This document shows, one piece after another, positions 27,447 to 36,227 of a stretch of DNA of 64,000 bases; the stretch's first letter is position 1, and each line of letters opens with the position of its first letter. The stretch lies in contig CAWALU010000018.1 of the NCBI GenBank assembly GCA_963782985.1, positions 1 through 64,000 of the forward strand, written 5' to 3'. A program made the translations under genes and the position numbers. Under the pieces are notes generated by a model that was not told where the DNA came from, did not search any database, and saw only the letters and a list, made by a program, of their open reading frames with translations. The DNA comes from CAVSWT01 sp963782985. Lineage in GTDB: Bacteria > Bacteroidota > Ignavibacteria > Ignavibacteriales > Ignavibacteriaceae.

Positions 27447-28418
27447 ATGAATAAAAATTTTTATGATGTAATTATTATCGGCGCCGGGCCAATCGGGCTT
27501 GCCTGCGGAATTGAAGCGGTAAAAAGAAATTTTAATTATTTGATTATTGAAGAAGGATGTCTCGTTAATTCAATTTATAACTATCCTGTAAATATGACTT
27601 TCTTTTCCACTTCGGATAGATTGGAAATAGGCGACGTTCCTTTTATTTCTCACGGCGCAAAACCCACCCGAAGCGAAGCGTTGGATTATTACAGACGAGT
27701 AAAACTTTCTTGGAAGTTAAATGTAAATCTTTATGAAGAAGTTATAACAATTAATGAAGTAGAAGATTTATACGAAGTAGTTACAAAAAAATCCAGTTAT
27801 AAATGTAAGCGGGTTATCATCTCCACCGGCTTTTACGGCAAGCCAAATTTAATGAGTATTCCGGGCGAGGATTTCGCAAAAGTAAAACATTATTATGACG
27901 ACGCTCATCCTTACTTCGAACAGAAAATTGTTATTGTCGGAAGCGCTAATTCAGCGGTTGATGCGGCGTTGGAAACCTTTCGCAAAAACGCCGAAGTAAC
28001 AATGGTTATTAGAGAAAATGAAATAAATCATCGCGTTAAATATTGGGTTAAGCCGGATATTGAAAACAGAATTAAAGAAGGCTCCATTAAAGCATATTTC
28101 AATTCATCTTTAAAAGAAATTAGAGAAGATGAAGTTGACGTTAAAACCCCCGAAGGATTAATCACTTTAAAAAATGATTTTGTTTTAGCGATGACGGGCT
28201 ATCAACCGGACTTTTCGTTTTTAGAAAAATGCGGAATTGAAATCTCTAAATCTGAAAATCGTGAGCCGGTCTGCGATGCAGTTACTTTTGAAACAAACAA
28301 AAAAAATATTTTTCTGGCTGGAGTAGTCTGCGCCGGAACCGAAACCAACAAACTCTTTATTGAAAACTCTCGCATTCACGCCAAAAATATTTTTGATTTT
28401 ATAGAAAGTAAAAATTAA
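27447..28418 (+). CDS. ypdA: YpdA-family flavoprotein (putative bacillithiol-disulfide reductase)
   Basis: The 323-residue pyridine-nucleotide-disulfide-oxidoreductase-like protein has an N-terminal FAD site IIGAGPIGLACGIEA and an internal NAD(P)H site VGSANSAVDAALETF at about residue 170. A long conserved stretch NMTFFSTSDRLEIGDVPF follows the FAD site, typical of YpdA rather than thioredoxin reductase. There is no CxxC redox pair. YpdA reduces bacillithiol disulfide in Firmicutes and is widespread in Bacteroidota, so the organism may use bacillithiol or a similar thiol. No bacillithiol biosynthesis gene (bshA/B/C) is in the window. Confidence 0.88.
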   Translation: MNKNFYDVIIIGAGPIGLACGIEAVKRNFNYLIIEEGCLVNSIYNYPVNMTFFSTSDRLEIGDVPFISHGAKPTRSEALDYYRRVKLSWKLNVNLYEEVITINEVEDLYEVVTKKSSYKCKRVIISTGFYGKPNLMSIPGEDFAKVKHYYDDAHPYFEQKIVIVGSANSAVDAALETFRKNAEVTMVIRENEINHRVKYWVKPDIENRIKEGSIKAYFNSSLKEIREDEVDVKTPEGLITLKNDFVLAMTGYQPDFSFLEKCGIEISKSENREPVCDAVTFETNKKNIFLAGVVCAGTETNKLFIENSRIHAKNIFDFIESKN

Positions 28419-28493
28419 GCAGTCAATAATTATTCATATTTTATTTATTTACTCTCAATCTAAGCCTAATAAAAATGTTCGCCTCTTCATAAA

Positions 28494-28525
28494 ATTGAAT
28501 ACCAAATGATTATATCTTATTTTTG
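28494..28525 (+). promoter_or_regulatory. Candidate Bacteroidetes-type promoter for the aldolase gene
   Basis: ATTG at 28494 is followed after 20 bases by TATTTTTG (28518-28525). This matches the Bacteroidetes -33 TTTG and -7 TAnnTTTG consensus in type and spacing. The aldolase ATG lies about 58 bases downstream, with GGAGA as ribosome site. Confidence 0.4.
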
Positions 28526-28583
28526 TAAACATTCATTTAGTGAATAAAATTGTCGAATAAAAATATTTTAGATTGGAGACAGC

Positions 28584-29633
28584 ATGTCACAGAACTTAAA
28601 AGATTTATTGGGAAAAGAAGCGGAAGAATTATTATCATACAAAGCTAAATTTCCTAAAGAGCAGCTTACTCTTCCCGGTCCTGATTTTGTGGATAGGGTT
28701 TTTTCGCAAACCGATAGAAACGTAAACGTTCTTAAAAATTTACAATGGATTTTTTCAACCGGAAGATTATCCGGCACGGGATACGTTTCAATACTTCCTG
28801 TTGATCAGGGAATTGAACACAGCGCCGGCGCATCCTTTTCCCCTAACCCGCAATATTTTGATCCTGAAAATATTGTTAAGCTGGCGATTGAAGGCGGATG
28901 TAACGCGGTGGCTTCAACGCTTGGCGTGCTTGGAATGACTGCAAGAAAATATGCTCCTAAAATTCCTTTCATTGTAAAAATAAATCACAACGAGCTTTTA
29001 ACTTATCCAAATAAATTTGATCAGATTATGTTTGCAGGAGTTGAGCAGGCTTATGATATGGGCGCTGCCGCAGTGGGGGCAACAATCTATTTTGGATCCG
29101 AAGAGAGCGCAAGACAAATTATTGAAGTTAGCGAAGCTTTTAAAATTGCACATGAATTAGGTTTAGCGACTATTCTTTGGTGCTATTTAAGAAATTCAGA
29201 ATTTAAAAAAGATAAAGATTATCACGTCTCAGCTGATTTAACCGGACAAGCGAATCATCTCGGCGTTACTATTGAAGCCGACATTATCAAACAAAAACTG
29301 CCCGAAAATAACGGCGGATTTAACGCTATAAAAAACTACGGCAAGACTAACAAAAAAGTTTATTCCGATTTAAGCAGCGATAACCCGATTGATCTTGCAA
29401 GATATCAAGTAATAAATAATTATATGGGAAGAGCGGGATTAATAAACAGCGGAGGCGCTTCGGGTGAAAATGATTTTGCTGAAGCCGCTAAAACTGCGGT
29501 AATAAATAAACGAGCCGGCGGTATGGGATTGATTTCAGGAAGAAAAGCATTTCAGCGCCCAATGGCAGAAGGCATCAAGCTGTTAAATACAATTCAAGAT
29601 GTTTATTTAGATAAAGATATAACTATTGCCTAG
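28584..29633 (+). CDS. Class I fructose-bisphosphate aldolase (DhnA type)
   Basis: The 349-residue protein is of the DhnA/FbaB class I aldolase group: SILPVDQGIEHSAGASF, FIVKINHNELL, AVGATIYFGSEE, EADIIKQKLPEN and INSGGASGENDF with RAGGMGLISGRKAFQRP at the end. By analogy with archaeal relatives the Schiff-base lysine lies in the ADIIKQK motif. It cleaves fructose-1,6-bisphosphate in glycolysis or makes it in gluconeogenesis, without a metal. A promoter-like pair and a GGAGA ribosome site precede the ATG, and a strong terminator follows, so it is probably monocistronic. Confidence 0.95.
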   Translation: MSQNLKDLLGKEAEELLSYKAKFPKEQLTLPGPDFVDRVFSQTDRNVNVLKNLQWIFSTGRLSGTGYVSILPVDQGIEHSAGASFSPNPQYFDPENIVKLAIEGGCNAVASTLGVLGMTARKYAPKIPFIVKINHNELLTYPNKFDQIMFAGVEQAYDMGAAAVGATIYFGSEESARQIIEVSEAFKIAHELGLATILWCYLRNSEFKKDKDYHVSADLTGQANHLGVTIEADIIKQKLPENNGGFNAIKNYGKTNKKVYSDLSSDNPIDLARYQVINNYMGRAGLINSGGASGENDFAEAAKTAVINKRAGGMGLISGRKAFQRPMAEGIKLLNTIQDVYLDKDITIA

Positions 29634-29700
29634 AAATATTATGAAGTTTACTTCTCAATAAATGTTTTAAAGAATGGTTGTGTTATAAGCGATTTAAATT

Positions 29701-29728
29701 CCTCTCCCCTTTTGGGGAGAGGTTTTTA
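29701..29728 (+). terminator. Terminator after the aldolase gene
   Basis: CCTCTCCCC pairs perfectly with GGGGAGAGG around a TTTT loop and is followed by TTTTT. It lies about 70 bases after the aldolase stop and just before the convergent DinB gene. Confidence 0.9.
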
Positions 29729-29743
29729 GGTGGAACTAATTTT

Positions 29744-30244
29744 TCAAGCCGGCGGCTCGCTTCCAAACTGCCGCCACTCTTCATACGAAGGACCATAAAT
29801 TCCAGGAACTTTTAATCCCGCTGAGCGCATAATAATAGTCATCTGCGCGCGATGATGAATTTGATGTTTTATAAGCGAAGTTAAAACCGCTTCTTTAGTC
29901 CACATTTCTCCGTACATGTTAACTTGTTCAGCAAGCGATTCATCATTCCAATCTTTGGATAACTTTTCCACTAAATTATTTGATGCTGTTTTGTAATTTT
30001 GGATAATGATAGCGGCTTGATGAGGGTAATTGTTATCGTCATTCAGCTCATCAAATTCCAATCCTGTTCTGCCGACCATTTCGCCAATAGTCGCCGTTAT
30101 GTGCCAGGCAAGTCTGCCGAGCGTTCTGCCTCTCTCCGATATTTTATGATTTAAGGTTTCATCAGTTAATTTGGAAAATATTTTTATGGTTGCTTCGCTT
30201 TCAAATTTCCAATCGTCTAAAAATTCTTTTATTGTGCGATACAT
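29744..30244 (-). CDS. DinB-family (YfiT-like) metal-dependent protein
   Basis: The 166-residue protein has the DinB four-helix fold with three metal-binding histidines: LGRLAWHITATIG (around residue 47) and LIKHQIHHRAQMTIIM (around residues 125-132). In DinB/YfiT relatives these bind a divalent metal and the family includes thiol-transferases that use bacillithiol or mycothiol. This fits the nearby ypdA but is only suggestive. The gene lies tail to tail with the aldolase gene. Confidence 0.9.
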   Translation of the reverse strand: MYRTIKEFLDDWKFESEATIKIFSKLTDETLNHKISERGRTLGRLAWHITATIGEMVGRTGLEFDELNDDNNYPHQAAIIIQNYKTASNNLVEKLSKDWNDESLAEQVNMYGEMWTKEAVLTSLIKHQIHHRAQMTIIMRSAGLKVPGIYGPSYEEWRQFGSEPPA

Positions 30245-30372
30245 TTTTAATTCCAGTTTAAATTTATTAATAAATCAAAAATTACCTAAAAAATTTTAAA
30301 GAATAATACGCTGTAATATTTTATAGTTATATATTTGCCTGTCATTTTCAAAAATTAATCTTAAAAATTTAA

Positions 30373-31722
30373 TTGCTTAAAAATATTTCCAATCAAAATT
30401 TAGAACGCGGGTTAGGGCTAAAAGAAGCGACCGCGTTAAATATGATTGACATGGTGGGCATTGGTCCCTTTATTGTTTTGCCGATTGTAATTCAGGAAAT
30501 GAATGGTCCCCAATGTTTGCTTGCCTGGGTTTTAGGCGCCGTCCTTTCTTTTATGGATGGCGCAGTTTGGTCAGAGCTTGGCGCGGCAATGCCTTCCGCC
30601 GGCGGAAGCTATGTCTTTTTAAAAGAAATTTACGGTCCCAAAAGTTGGGGAAAATTATTTTCATTTCTATTAATTTGGCAGACAATCTTCCAAGCCCCTC
30701 TTGTTATTGCTTCAGGCTCAATTGGATTTTCGCAGTACTTTACTTTTCTTTTGCCGCTTGATTCGATGTGGCAAAAGATGATTTCAGGTTTGCTGGTAAT
30801 TACAATTGTAATTCTACTTTACCGAAAAATAGAAACCATTGGAAAGATTTCTTTATTTTTATGGATTGGAGTTATAGCCACAATTCTCTGGTTGATATTC
30901 GGAGGCGTAACTCATTTTAACTCTGCGCTTGCTTTTGATTTTCCTGAAAACGCTTTTGATTTTTCTTTTATTTTTTTTGTGGGACTTGGCAGCGCTTCAG
31001 TTCAAACAATTTATACTTATCTCGGTTATTACAACATTTGTAATCTTGGTTCGGAATTAAAGCAGCCAGAAAAAAATATTCCCAGAAGTATTTTTATTTC
31101 GATTGCAGGAATTGCAGTTCTTTATCTTGCCATGCAGTTAAGCGTGCTGGGCGTGATTCCCTGGCGCGAAGCTATGCATTCAAATTTTATTGTTTCAACT
31201 TTTGTTGAAAAAATTTATGGATCGAGCGCCGCTATAGTTGTAACAATATTAATTCTATGGATTGCGTTTTCATCTTTATTTTCTGCTATGCTGGGCTATA
31301 CAAGAATTCCTTACGCCGCCGCTTCTGACGGAGCATTTTTAAAATTGTTTTCACATACTCATCCCAAAAAACATTTTCCGGATTATTCATTATTAATTCT
31401 TGGCGCAATTGCTTTTGTGTTTAGTTTATTATTTAAACTCAGAGAAGTGATAAGCGCGATTTTGGCGATGAGAATTTTGATTCAATTCATCGGGCAAGCG
31501 GCGGGCATTTTAATTTTAAGAAAAAGAAAACCGGCTTCATTTTTCCCATTTAAAATGTGGCTGTATCCGCTGCCTGCTTTAATTGCAATAGTAATGTGGA
31601 TAGGTTTATTGTTTTCAACTGGAACTTATTTTGCCATCGGCGGAGTTTTAGTAATGGCAATTGGAGCAATAACATTTTTTATAAGATCATATCTAAAAAA
31701 AGAATGGCCGTTTAATTTATAA
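30373..31722 (+). CDS. APC-superfamily amino-acid permease
   Basis: The 449-residue protein starts at TTG 30373 and has about 12 hydrophobic segments. The APC signature near the start reads MIDMVGIGPFIVLPIVI, with a conserved SELGAAMPSAGGSYVFL motif in TM2-3 and a glutamate-bearing ELKQPEKNIPRSI. It should exchange or take up amino acids or polyamines across the inner membrane; substrate unknown. It has no co-directional partner within 50 bases. Confidence 0.9.
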   Translation: MLKNISNQNLERGLGLKEATALNMIDMVGIGPFIVLPIVIQEMNGPQCLLAWVLGAVLSFMDGAVWSELGAAMPSAGGSYVFLKEIYGPKSWGKLFSFLLIWQTIFQAPLVIASGSIGFSQYFTFLLPLDSMWQKMISGLLVITIVILLYRKIETIGKISLFLWIGVIATILWLIFGGVTHFNSALAFDFPENAFDFSFIFFVGLGSASVQTIYTYLGYYNICNLGSELKQPEKNIPRSIFISIAGIAVLYLAMQLSVLGVIPWREAMHSNFIVSTFVEKIYGSSAAIVVTILILWIAFSSLFSAMLGYTRIPYAAASDGAFLKLFSHTHPKKHFPDYSLLILGAIAFVFSLLFKLREVISAILAMRILIQFIGQAAGILILRKRKPASFFPFKMWLYPLPALIAIVMWIGLLFSTGTYFAIGGVLVMAIGAITFFIRSYLKKEWPFNL

Positions 31723-31770
31723 CTTTTTAGTGCTTCGACTAAGCAAATAATTATTTTTATAGAGCATTAT

Positions 31771-34446
31771 TTATTTAAGTTCATCTAAGCTTGTTCTCAA
31801 TTTTTGCAAGCTTGATTCCCAATCGTTTTTCTTTGCTCGTTCTTTTTCAACAACTTCAGGTGCGGCATTATTTACAAATTTTTCATTAGATAATTTCTTA
31901 TTTATTCCAACCAATGCGCTTTCAAGTCTTGTTATTTCCTTTTGAAGCCTACTTCTCTCCACATCAATATTAATTAAGCCTGCAAGCGGAATAAATATCT
32001 CAACATCCTTAACAACTGATGAAACACATCCTTTGGGCTTAGTTAAATTTTTATCAATTGTAATTTTATCAACTTTAGCAAGTTTCTTTATGTAGTCTAT
32101 TTGATGATCAGCTACTTCTGAAGTTTTAAACAAAACATCAACTGTCTTCGAAGGAGAAATATTCATTTCACCGCGAATATTTCTAATTCCTGTAATTATA
32201 TCCTGAACAAATTCCATTTCTTTCTCAGCTTCTAAATCAATATCATTTTGATCAACTATAGGATAAGCAGAAGTTGAAATGCTTTCTCCTTCTTTTCTTT
32301 TCTCTATTAAATGCCAGAGCTCTTCGGTTACAAAAGGCATAAAAGGATGAACAATTTTTAAAAGATCTTCAAACAATCCCAATGCCCTTGTTAGTACAGC
32401 TGATTTTATTTCTTCATTATCAGAATAAAGTTTATTTTTTGAAAGTTCGATATACCAATCACAGAAATCATTCCACACATAAGAGTAAATAATTTTAGAT
32501 GCATTATTAATTTCAAACTTTTCCATTGCTTGATTTAACTGAAGAAGCGTTTGGTTAAAGCGCGACTCAATCCATCTGTCGGCAAAATCTAAATGCTTAT
32601 CAGACAGTTCTTTTTTAATTGAAATGTTTTGAGAATTCATCAAAAGAAATCTGCCTGCATTCCAAATTTTATTAGCAAAGTTTCTTCCAAGTTCACATTT
32701 ATCAGAGCTGAATAAAACATCCTGCCCAAGCGGTGCAAGATAAATTACTGTGAATCGTAAGGCATCAGCTCCGTAATCCTCAATTACTGTTAGAGGATCA
32801 GGAGAATTGCCGAGTGACTTGCTCATTTTTCTTCCCTGCATATCGCGAATTATGCTGGTGAAATAAACATGTTTAAATGGAATATCATTTTTAAAATGCA
32901 TTCCCGCCATTATCATTCTTGCCACCCAGAAGAAAATTATATCAGGCCCAGTAACAAGTGTATCGGTGGGATAATAATATTTTCGCTCTTCTTCATTCTT
33001 AAAAACATCATAAGCCCAAAGCCAGCTTGAAGCCCAGGTATCAAGCACGTCTTCATCCTGTCTTAAATTTGTTGAACCACAGTATGGACATTTTTCCGGA
33101 GGAGTAACGGATACAATCGGGTTTTTACATTCCAACTTACATTTATCGTCACCAACACAATACCAAACCGGAATTTGATGACCCCACCAAAGCTGCCGTG
33201 AGATGCACCAATCATTAATATTGCTCATCCAATGGTCATAAGTTTTGACCCAGTGGTTAGGATAAAATTTTATTTTTCCATCATTAACAACTTGCAATGC
33301 CGGTTTAGATAAATCATCCATCTTCATAAACCACTGTTCGGAAAGATACGGTTCAATCGGTACCCCGCCTCTTTCTGAATATCCGACTTTATTTTGATAG
33401 TCTTCAACTTTTTCAAGCAAGCCATATTCTTCAAAACGGGCAACGACCTTTTTTCTTACTTCGTATCTATCCAAACCTCGCATATCTTCCGGCACATTGT
33501 GGTTTGTTGATGCGTCATCATTAAAAATATTTATTGTTTCAAGATTATGCCTTTTTCCCATTTCATAGTCGTTAATATCGTGAGCAGGAGTTACCTTAAC
33601 TGCACCCGTTCCAAATTCTTTTTCGACATACTCATCTGCAAAAATTGGAATCTCTCTTTCAACTATTGGAAGCAAAACTTTTTTGCCGATTAAATCTTTA
33701 TACCTTTCGTCATCGGGATTAACGGCAATGCCGGTATCGCCCAGCATTGTCTCTGGTCGGGTGGTGGCAACGGTTATAAATTTGTCCGAGCCGACCACCG
33801 GATATTTAAAATACCAAAGCTTACCATTTACAGTTTTAAAAATTACTTCTTCATCGGAGATAGCTGATTTGGAAGCGGGATCCCAGTTCACCATTCGATA
33901 ACCGCGATAAATTTTTCCTTCATTAAAAAGAGTAACAAAAGTTTCAATTACATTTTTATAATAATCTTCATCCATTGTAAATCGTTCTCTGTCCCAATCG
34001 CAGCTAACGCCAAGTTTTTTTAATTGCTGAATAATTATTCCGCCGTATTTTTCTTTCCATTCCCAGCAATGTTTTAAAAATTCTTCTCTGCCGATTTTAT
34101 ATTTGTCAATGCCTTTTTCCTTAAGTGCATTAGTTACTTTTGTTTCGGTAGCGATTGAAGCGTGATCAGTTCCGGGAACCCAGCAGGCATTGTATCCTTG
34201 CATTCTTTTGGTTCTAATTAAAATATCTTGAATAGTGTTATTCAAAATGTGTCCCATAGTTAAGCTGCCGGTGATATTGGGAGGCGGTATTACAATTGTG
34301 TAGGGTGTTTTTGTTTCATCAATTTCGGAATGAAAAATTTTATTGCTTAACCAATAGCCGTACCATTTATCTTCTACGTCAATCGGGCTATATGCTTTGG
34401 AAATTTCATTTGTTTGTATATCGGACATTCGTTTTTTTCGCTTCAT
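31771..34446 (-). CDS. valS: Valine-tRNA ligase
   Basis: The 891-residue class I aminoacyl-tRNA synthetase has the HIGH motif region PPPNITGSLTMGHIL, CWVPGTDHASIATE, editing-domain TTRPETMLGDTGIAV, KMSKSLGNSPDPL, WWGHQIPVWY and a Cys-rich insert near residue 425 (CVGDDKCKLEC and CPYCGS) that may bind zinc. A C-terminal coiled coil (from about residue 830) with LQKEITRLE is normal for ValRS. It charges tRNA-Val. Start may be ATG 34446 or the second Met at 34428; length is otherwise typical. It is apparently monocistronic. Confidence 0.97.
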   Translation of the reverse strand: MKRKKRMSDIQTNEISKAYSPIDVEDKWYGYWLSNKIFHSEIDETKTPYTIVIPPPNITGSLTMGHILNNTIQDILIRTKRMQGYNACWVPGTDHASIATETKVTNALKEKGIDKYKIGREEFLKHCWEWKEKYGGIIIQQLKKLGVSCDWDRERFTMDEDYYKNVIETFVTLFNEGKIYRGYRMVNWDPASKSAISDEEVIFKTVNGKLWYFKYPVVGSDKFITVATTRPETMLGDTGIAVNPDDERYKDLIGKKVLLPIVEREIPIFADEYVEKEFGTGAVKVTPAHDINDYEMGKRHNLETINIFNDDASTNHNVPEDMRGLDRYEVRKKVVARFEEYGLLEKVEDYQNKVGYSERGGVPIEPYLSEQWFMKMDDLSKPALQVVNDGKIKFYPNHWVKTYDHWMSNINDWCISRQLWWGHQIPVWYCVGDDKCKLECKNPIVSVTPPEKCPYCGSTNLRQDEDVLDTWASSWLWAYDVFKNEEERKYYYPTDTLVTGPDIIFFWVARMIMAGMHFKNDIPFKHVYFTSIIRDMQGRKMSKSLGNSPDPLTVIEDYGADALRFTVIYLAPLGQDVLFSSDKCELGRNFANKIWNAGRFLLMNSQNISIKKELSDKHLDFADRWIESRFNQTLLQLNQAMEKFEINNASKIIYSYVWNDFCDWYIELSKNKLYSDNEEIKSAVLTRALGLFEDLLKIVHPFMPFVTEELWHLIEKRKEGESISTSAYPIVDQNDIDLEAEKEMEFVQDIITGIRNIRGEMNISPSKTVDVLFKTSEVADHQIDYIKKLAKVDKITIDKNLTKPKGCVSSVVKDVEIFIPLAGLINIDVERSRLQKEITRLESALVGINKKLSNEKFVNNAAPEVVEKERAKKNDWESSLQKLRTSLDELK

Positions 34447-34504
34447 TTGTGATTATGAAGTGTAAATATAATTATTTTTTTTTTGAGGTGTGAGACTGTG
34501 ATTT

Positions 34505-34544
34505 GTTTCTGTGAATCTCTGTGTTTGTTCAGTGGAATTCGGTG
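34505..34544. repeat. Dispersed CCGCAGAGAC-type intergenic repeat, copy 1
   Basis: TTTCTGTGAATCTCTGTGTT followed by AGTGGAATTCGGTG is the reverse-orientation form of the accgcagagacacagagaa-type repeat also seen at 35287 and 39233. Confidence 0.5.
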
Positions 34545-34594
34545 TACGAAAAGAAAAAATATTTCACAGTGTTGCGCAGAGAGCTTATTTTACT

Positions 34595-35245
34595 TCATTC
34601 AATTTTATAAATGTAATTTGGAATTTTTATTTGTACAACGCCGATGAAACTTCCCTCCAGATCGCTGTTTTGATCCCCAATTAAAGCTTCAATTTTATAA
34701 CCTTTTTCAGTTAAATCTTTTCTCTTTTCGGATTTAAATTCAACGGCGGTCATTTTATATTCATCAGGCGCGCGGGTTATTAAAGTATCAAAACTAATAA
34801 AGCCTTCAGCCCGTAAATTTATTTCCGTGGCTTCCTGCTGATAATTTTTTCTTCCGGTGATAAAAACAATTTTAACTTTTTTGTCTAATAGAAAATCATA
34901 AAGCGACAGCATGTGAGGAACCGAGGATGCTTTTATATCATCGATCCAATTATCCCAAACTTCTTTATCATAACAAAAATCAGATTTTTTCATAACTTCA
35001 TAATTGGAAAGAGCTGTTTCATCAACGTCAAAAACCACGGTTGAACTGTCGTTAAAATCTATACCGCTTAATTGTGATTCAGCCCTTTCCACAACGCTTT
35101 CCATTTCAGAATCAAAACCGCCGTTCTCGTAATAATTAATTATTTCTTTTTTTACATCGACAAGGTTCGGCGGCGCATAGCATGATTGAAATATTAAAAA
35201 TAAAATTAGAAATATTTTTGAGACGTGAATAAGCTTAAAATTCAT
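34595..35245 (-). CDS. HAD-family acid phosphatase lipoprotein
   Basis: The 216-residue protein has a signal peptide with lipobox IFQSC near residue 22, so it should be an outer-membrane or periplasmic lipoprotein. VVFDVDETALSNYE (DxDxT nucleophile), IVFITGRKN and IGDQNSDLEG are the three HAD motifs. This is the class B/C acid-phosphatase group that includes the lipoprotein e(P4) 5'-nucleotidase. It probably releases phosphate from nucleotides or sugar phosphates outside the cytoplasm. The stretch WDNWIDDIKASSVPHMLSLYDFL is typical of the cap region. Confidence 0.88.
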   Translation of the reverse strand: MNFKLIHVSKIFLILFLIFQSCYAPPNLVDVKKEIINYYENGGFDSEMESVVERAESQLSGIDFNDSSTVVFDVDETALSNYEVMKKSDFCYDKEVWDNWIDDIKASSVPHMLSLYDFLLDKKVKIVFITGRKNYQQEATEINLRAEGFISFDTLITRAPDEYKMTAVEFKSEKRKDLTEKGYKIEALIGDQNSDLEGSFIGVVQIKIPNYIYKIE

Positions 35246-35286
35246 TTCATTTTTCTAATAGTAATTTAGCGACAAAAATTTTTTTT

Positions 35287-35315
35287 CACCGCAGAGACAT
35301 AGAAGAAACGGAGTT
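35287..35315. repeat. Dispersed CCGCAGAGAC-type intergenic repeat, copy 2
   Basis: CACCGCAGAGACATAGAAGA and ACGGAGTT match the repeat family of 34505 and 39233. Confidence 0.45.
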
Positions 35316-35327
35316 AAAAAAAATATT

Positions 35328-36143
35328 TTATTTAGTTTTACTTCCAAATAGAAACAACAACGGACGATCCAGTCTATCAGCCCAGGCGGCTTCATTGTGC
35401 TGAGCTCCGACGGCATAAAAATAGTCAACGTCAGTTCCAATAATAAAACCTTTAGCGCTTAGGGCGCAGAACATTTTTTGTCCGCGCAAAAGTCCGTCTT
35501 CACCGTGGTCAATATATACTTTTATATTTTTCTTTTCGCCGTTATAATTATTAACGAGCTCAATTGCCTTTTCATTATCATAATAAAACGAGCTTGACAA
35601 ACAACCCGCTTTACCAAAAACATTTGGAAATTTCCATGCAGCGAGAAAAGAAATTAATCCTCCCATTGAAGAACCCATAATTGCAGTATTATCCGGTTCG
35701 GTTTTAGTTCTATAATTTGAATTTACAAACGGCATTAATTCTTCGACAATAAATCTTAAATAATTAGTTCCTTTTTCGCAATCGCTGTATTCTTCCAACC
35801 TGTCGGGCGTATTATTAATGCCAACAATAATAATTTCATTAAGCTGATGCGTTTTAATTAATCTGGCTGTAGCCTCATCAACTTGCCAATCTACTCCGGC
35901 GAAAGAAGTTTTAGGGTTCATAATATTTTGCCCATCGTGCATGTATAGAACCGGATAACTTTTCTTACTTTCATTCGAATAACTTGAAGGCAGCCAAACT
36001 ATTATATCGCGTTCATTTTGAAGAAACTCCGACTTAAAATTTTTATGATAGTTGACTTTCCCAATTATTTTTACGCGATTTCTTTTTCTTCTGTGGTGTT
36101 CCGATTTAATTTTTTCAACAACGTGTTCTATAGCTTCTTTCAT
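35328..36143 (-). CDS. Alpha/beta-hydrolase esterase (enterochelin-esterase-like)
   Basis: The 271-residue protein has an alpha/beta-hydrolase core: DIIVWLPSSYSNESKKSYPVLYMHDGQN, then the nucleophile elbow GSSMGGL near residue 168, an Asp region YIDHGEDG and a late His in AVGAQHNEAAW. This is the esterase-D/enterochelin-esterase-like family in Bacteroidota, often annotated as putative esterase. It has no signal peptide and an N-terminal basic stretch HHRRKRNRVK. A biological substrate is unknown. The APC permease gene lies about 85 bases away on the same strand. Confidence 0.85.
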   Translation of the reverse strand: MKEAIEHVVEKIKSEHHRRKRNRVKIIGKVNYHKNFKSEFLQNERDIIVWLPSSYSNESKKSYPVLYMHDGQNIMNPKTSFAGVDWQVDEATARLIKTHQLNEIIIVGINNTPDRLEEYSDCEKGTNYLRFIVEELMPFVNSNYRTKTEPDNTAIMGSSMGGLISFLAAWKFPNVFGKAGCLSSSFYYDNEKAIELVNNYNGEKKNIKVYIDHGEDGLLRGQKMFCALSAKGFIIGTDVDYFYAVGAQHNEAAWADRLDRPLLFLFGSKTK

Positions 36144-36227
36144 GTTCCTCTTGAGTTTTTATTTTTTTGAGAGGGCAAGATATTGGTTTACAATCAAAAA
36201 TAATAATCGAATTTAACATTCTCTCCT

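Noticed and set aside
35255..35440. Minus-strand ORF downstream of the esterase gene
   Set aside because: It overlaps the end of the esterase gene in another frame and has no coding character or ribosome site.
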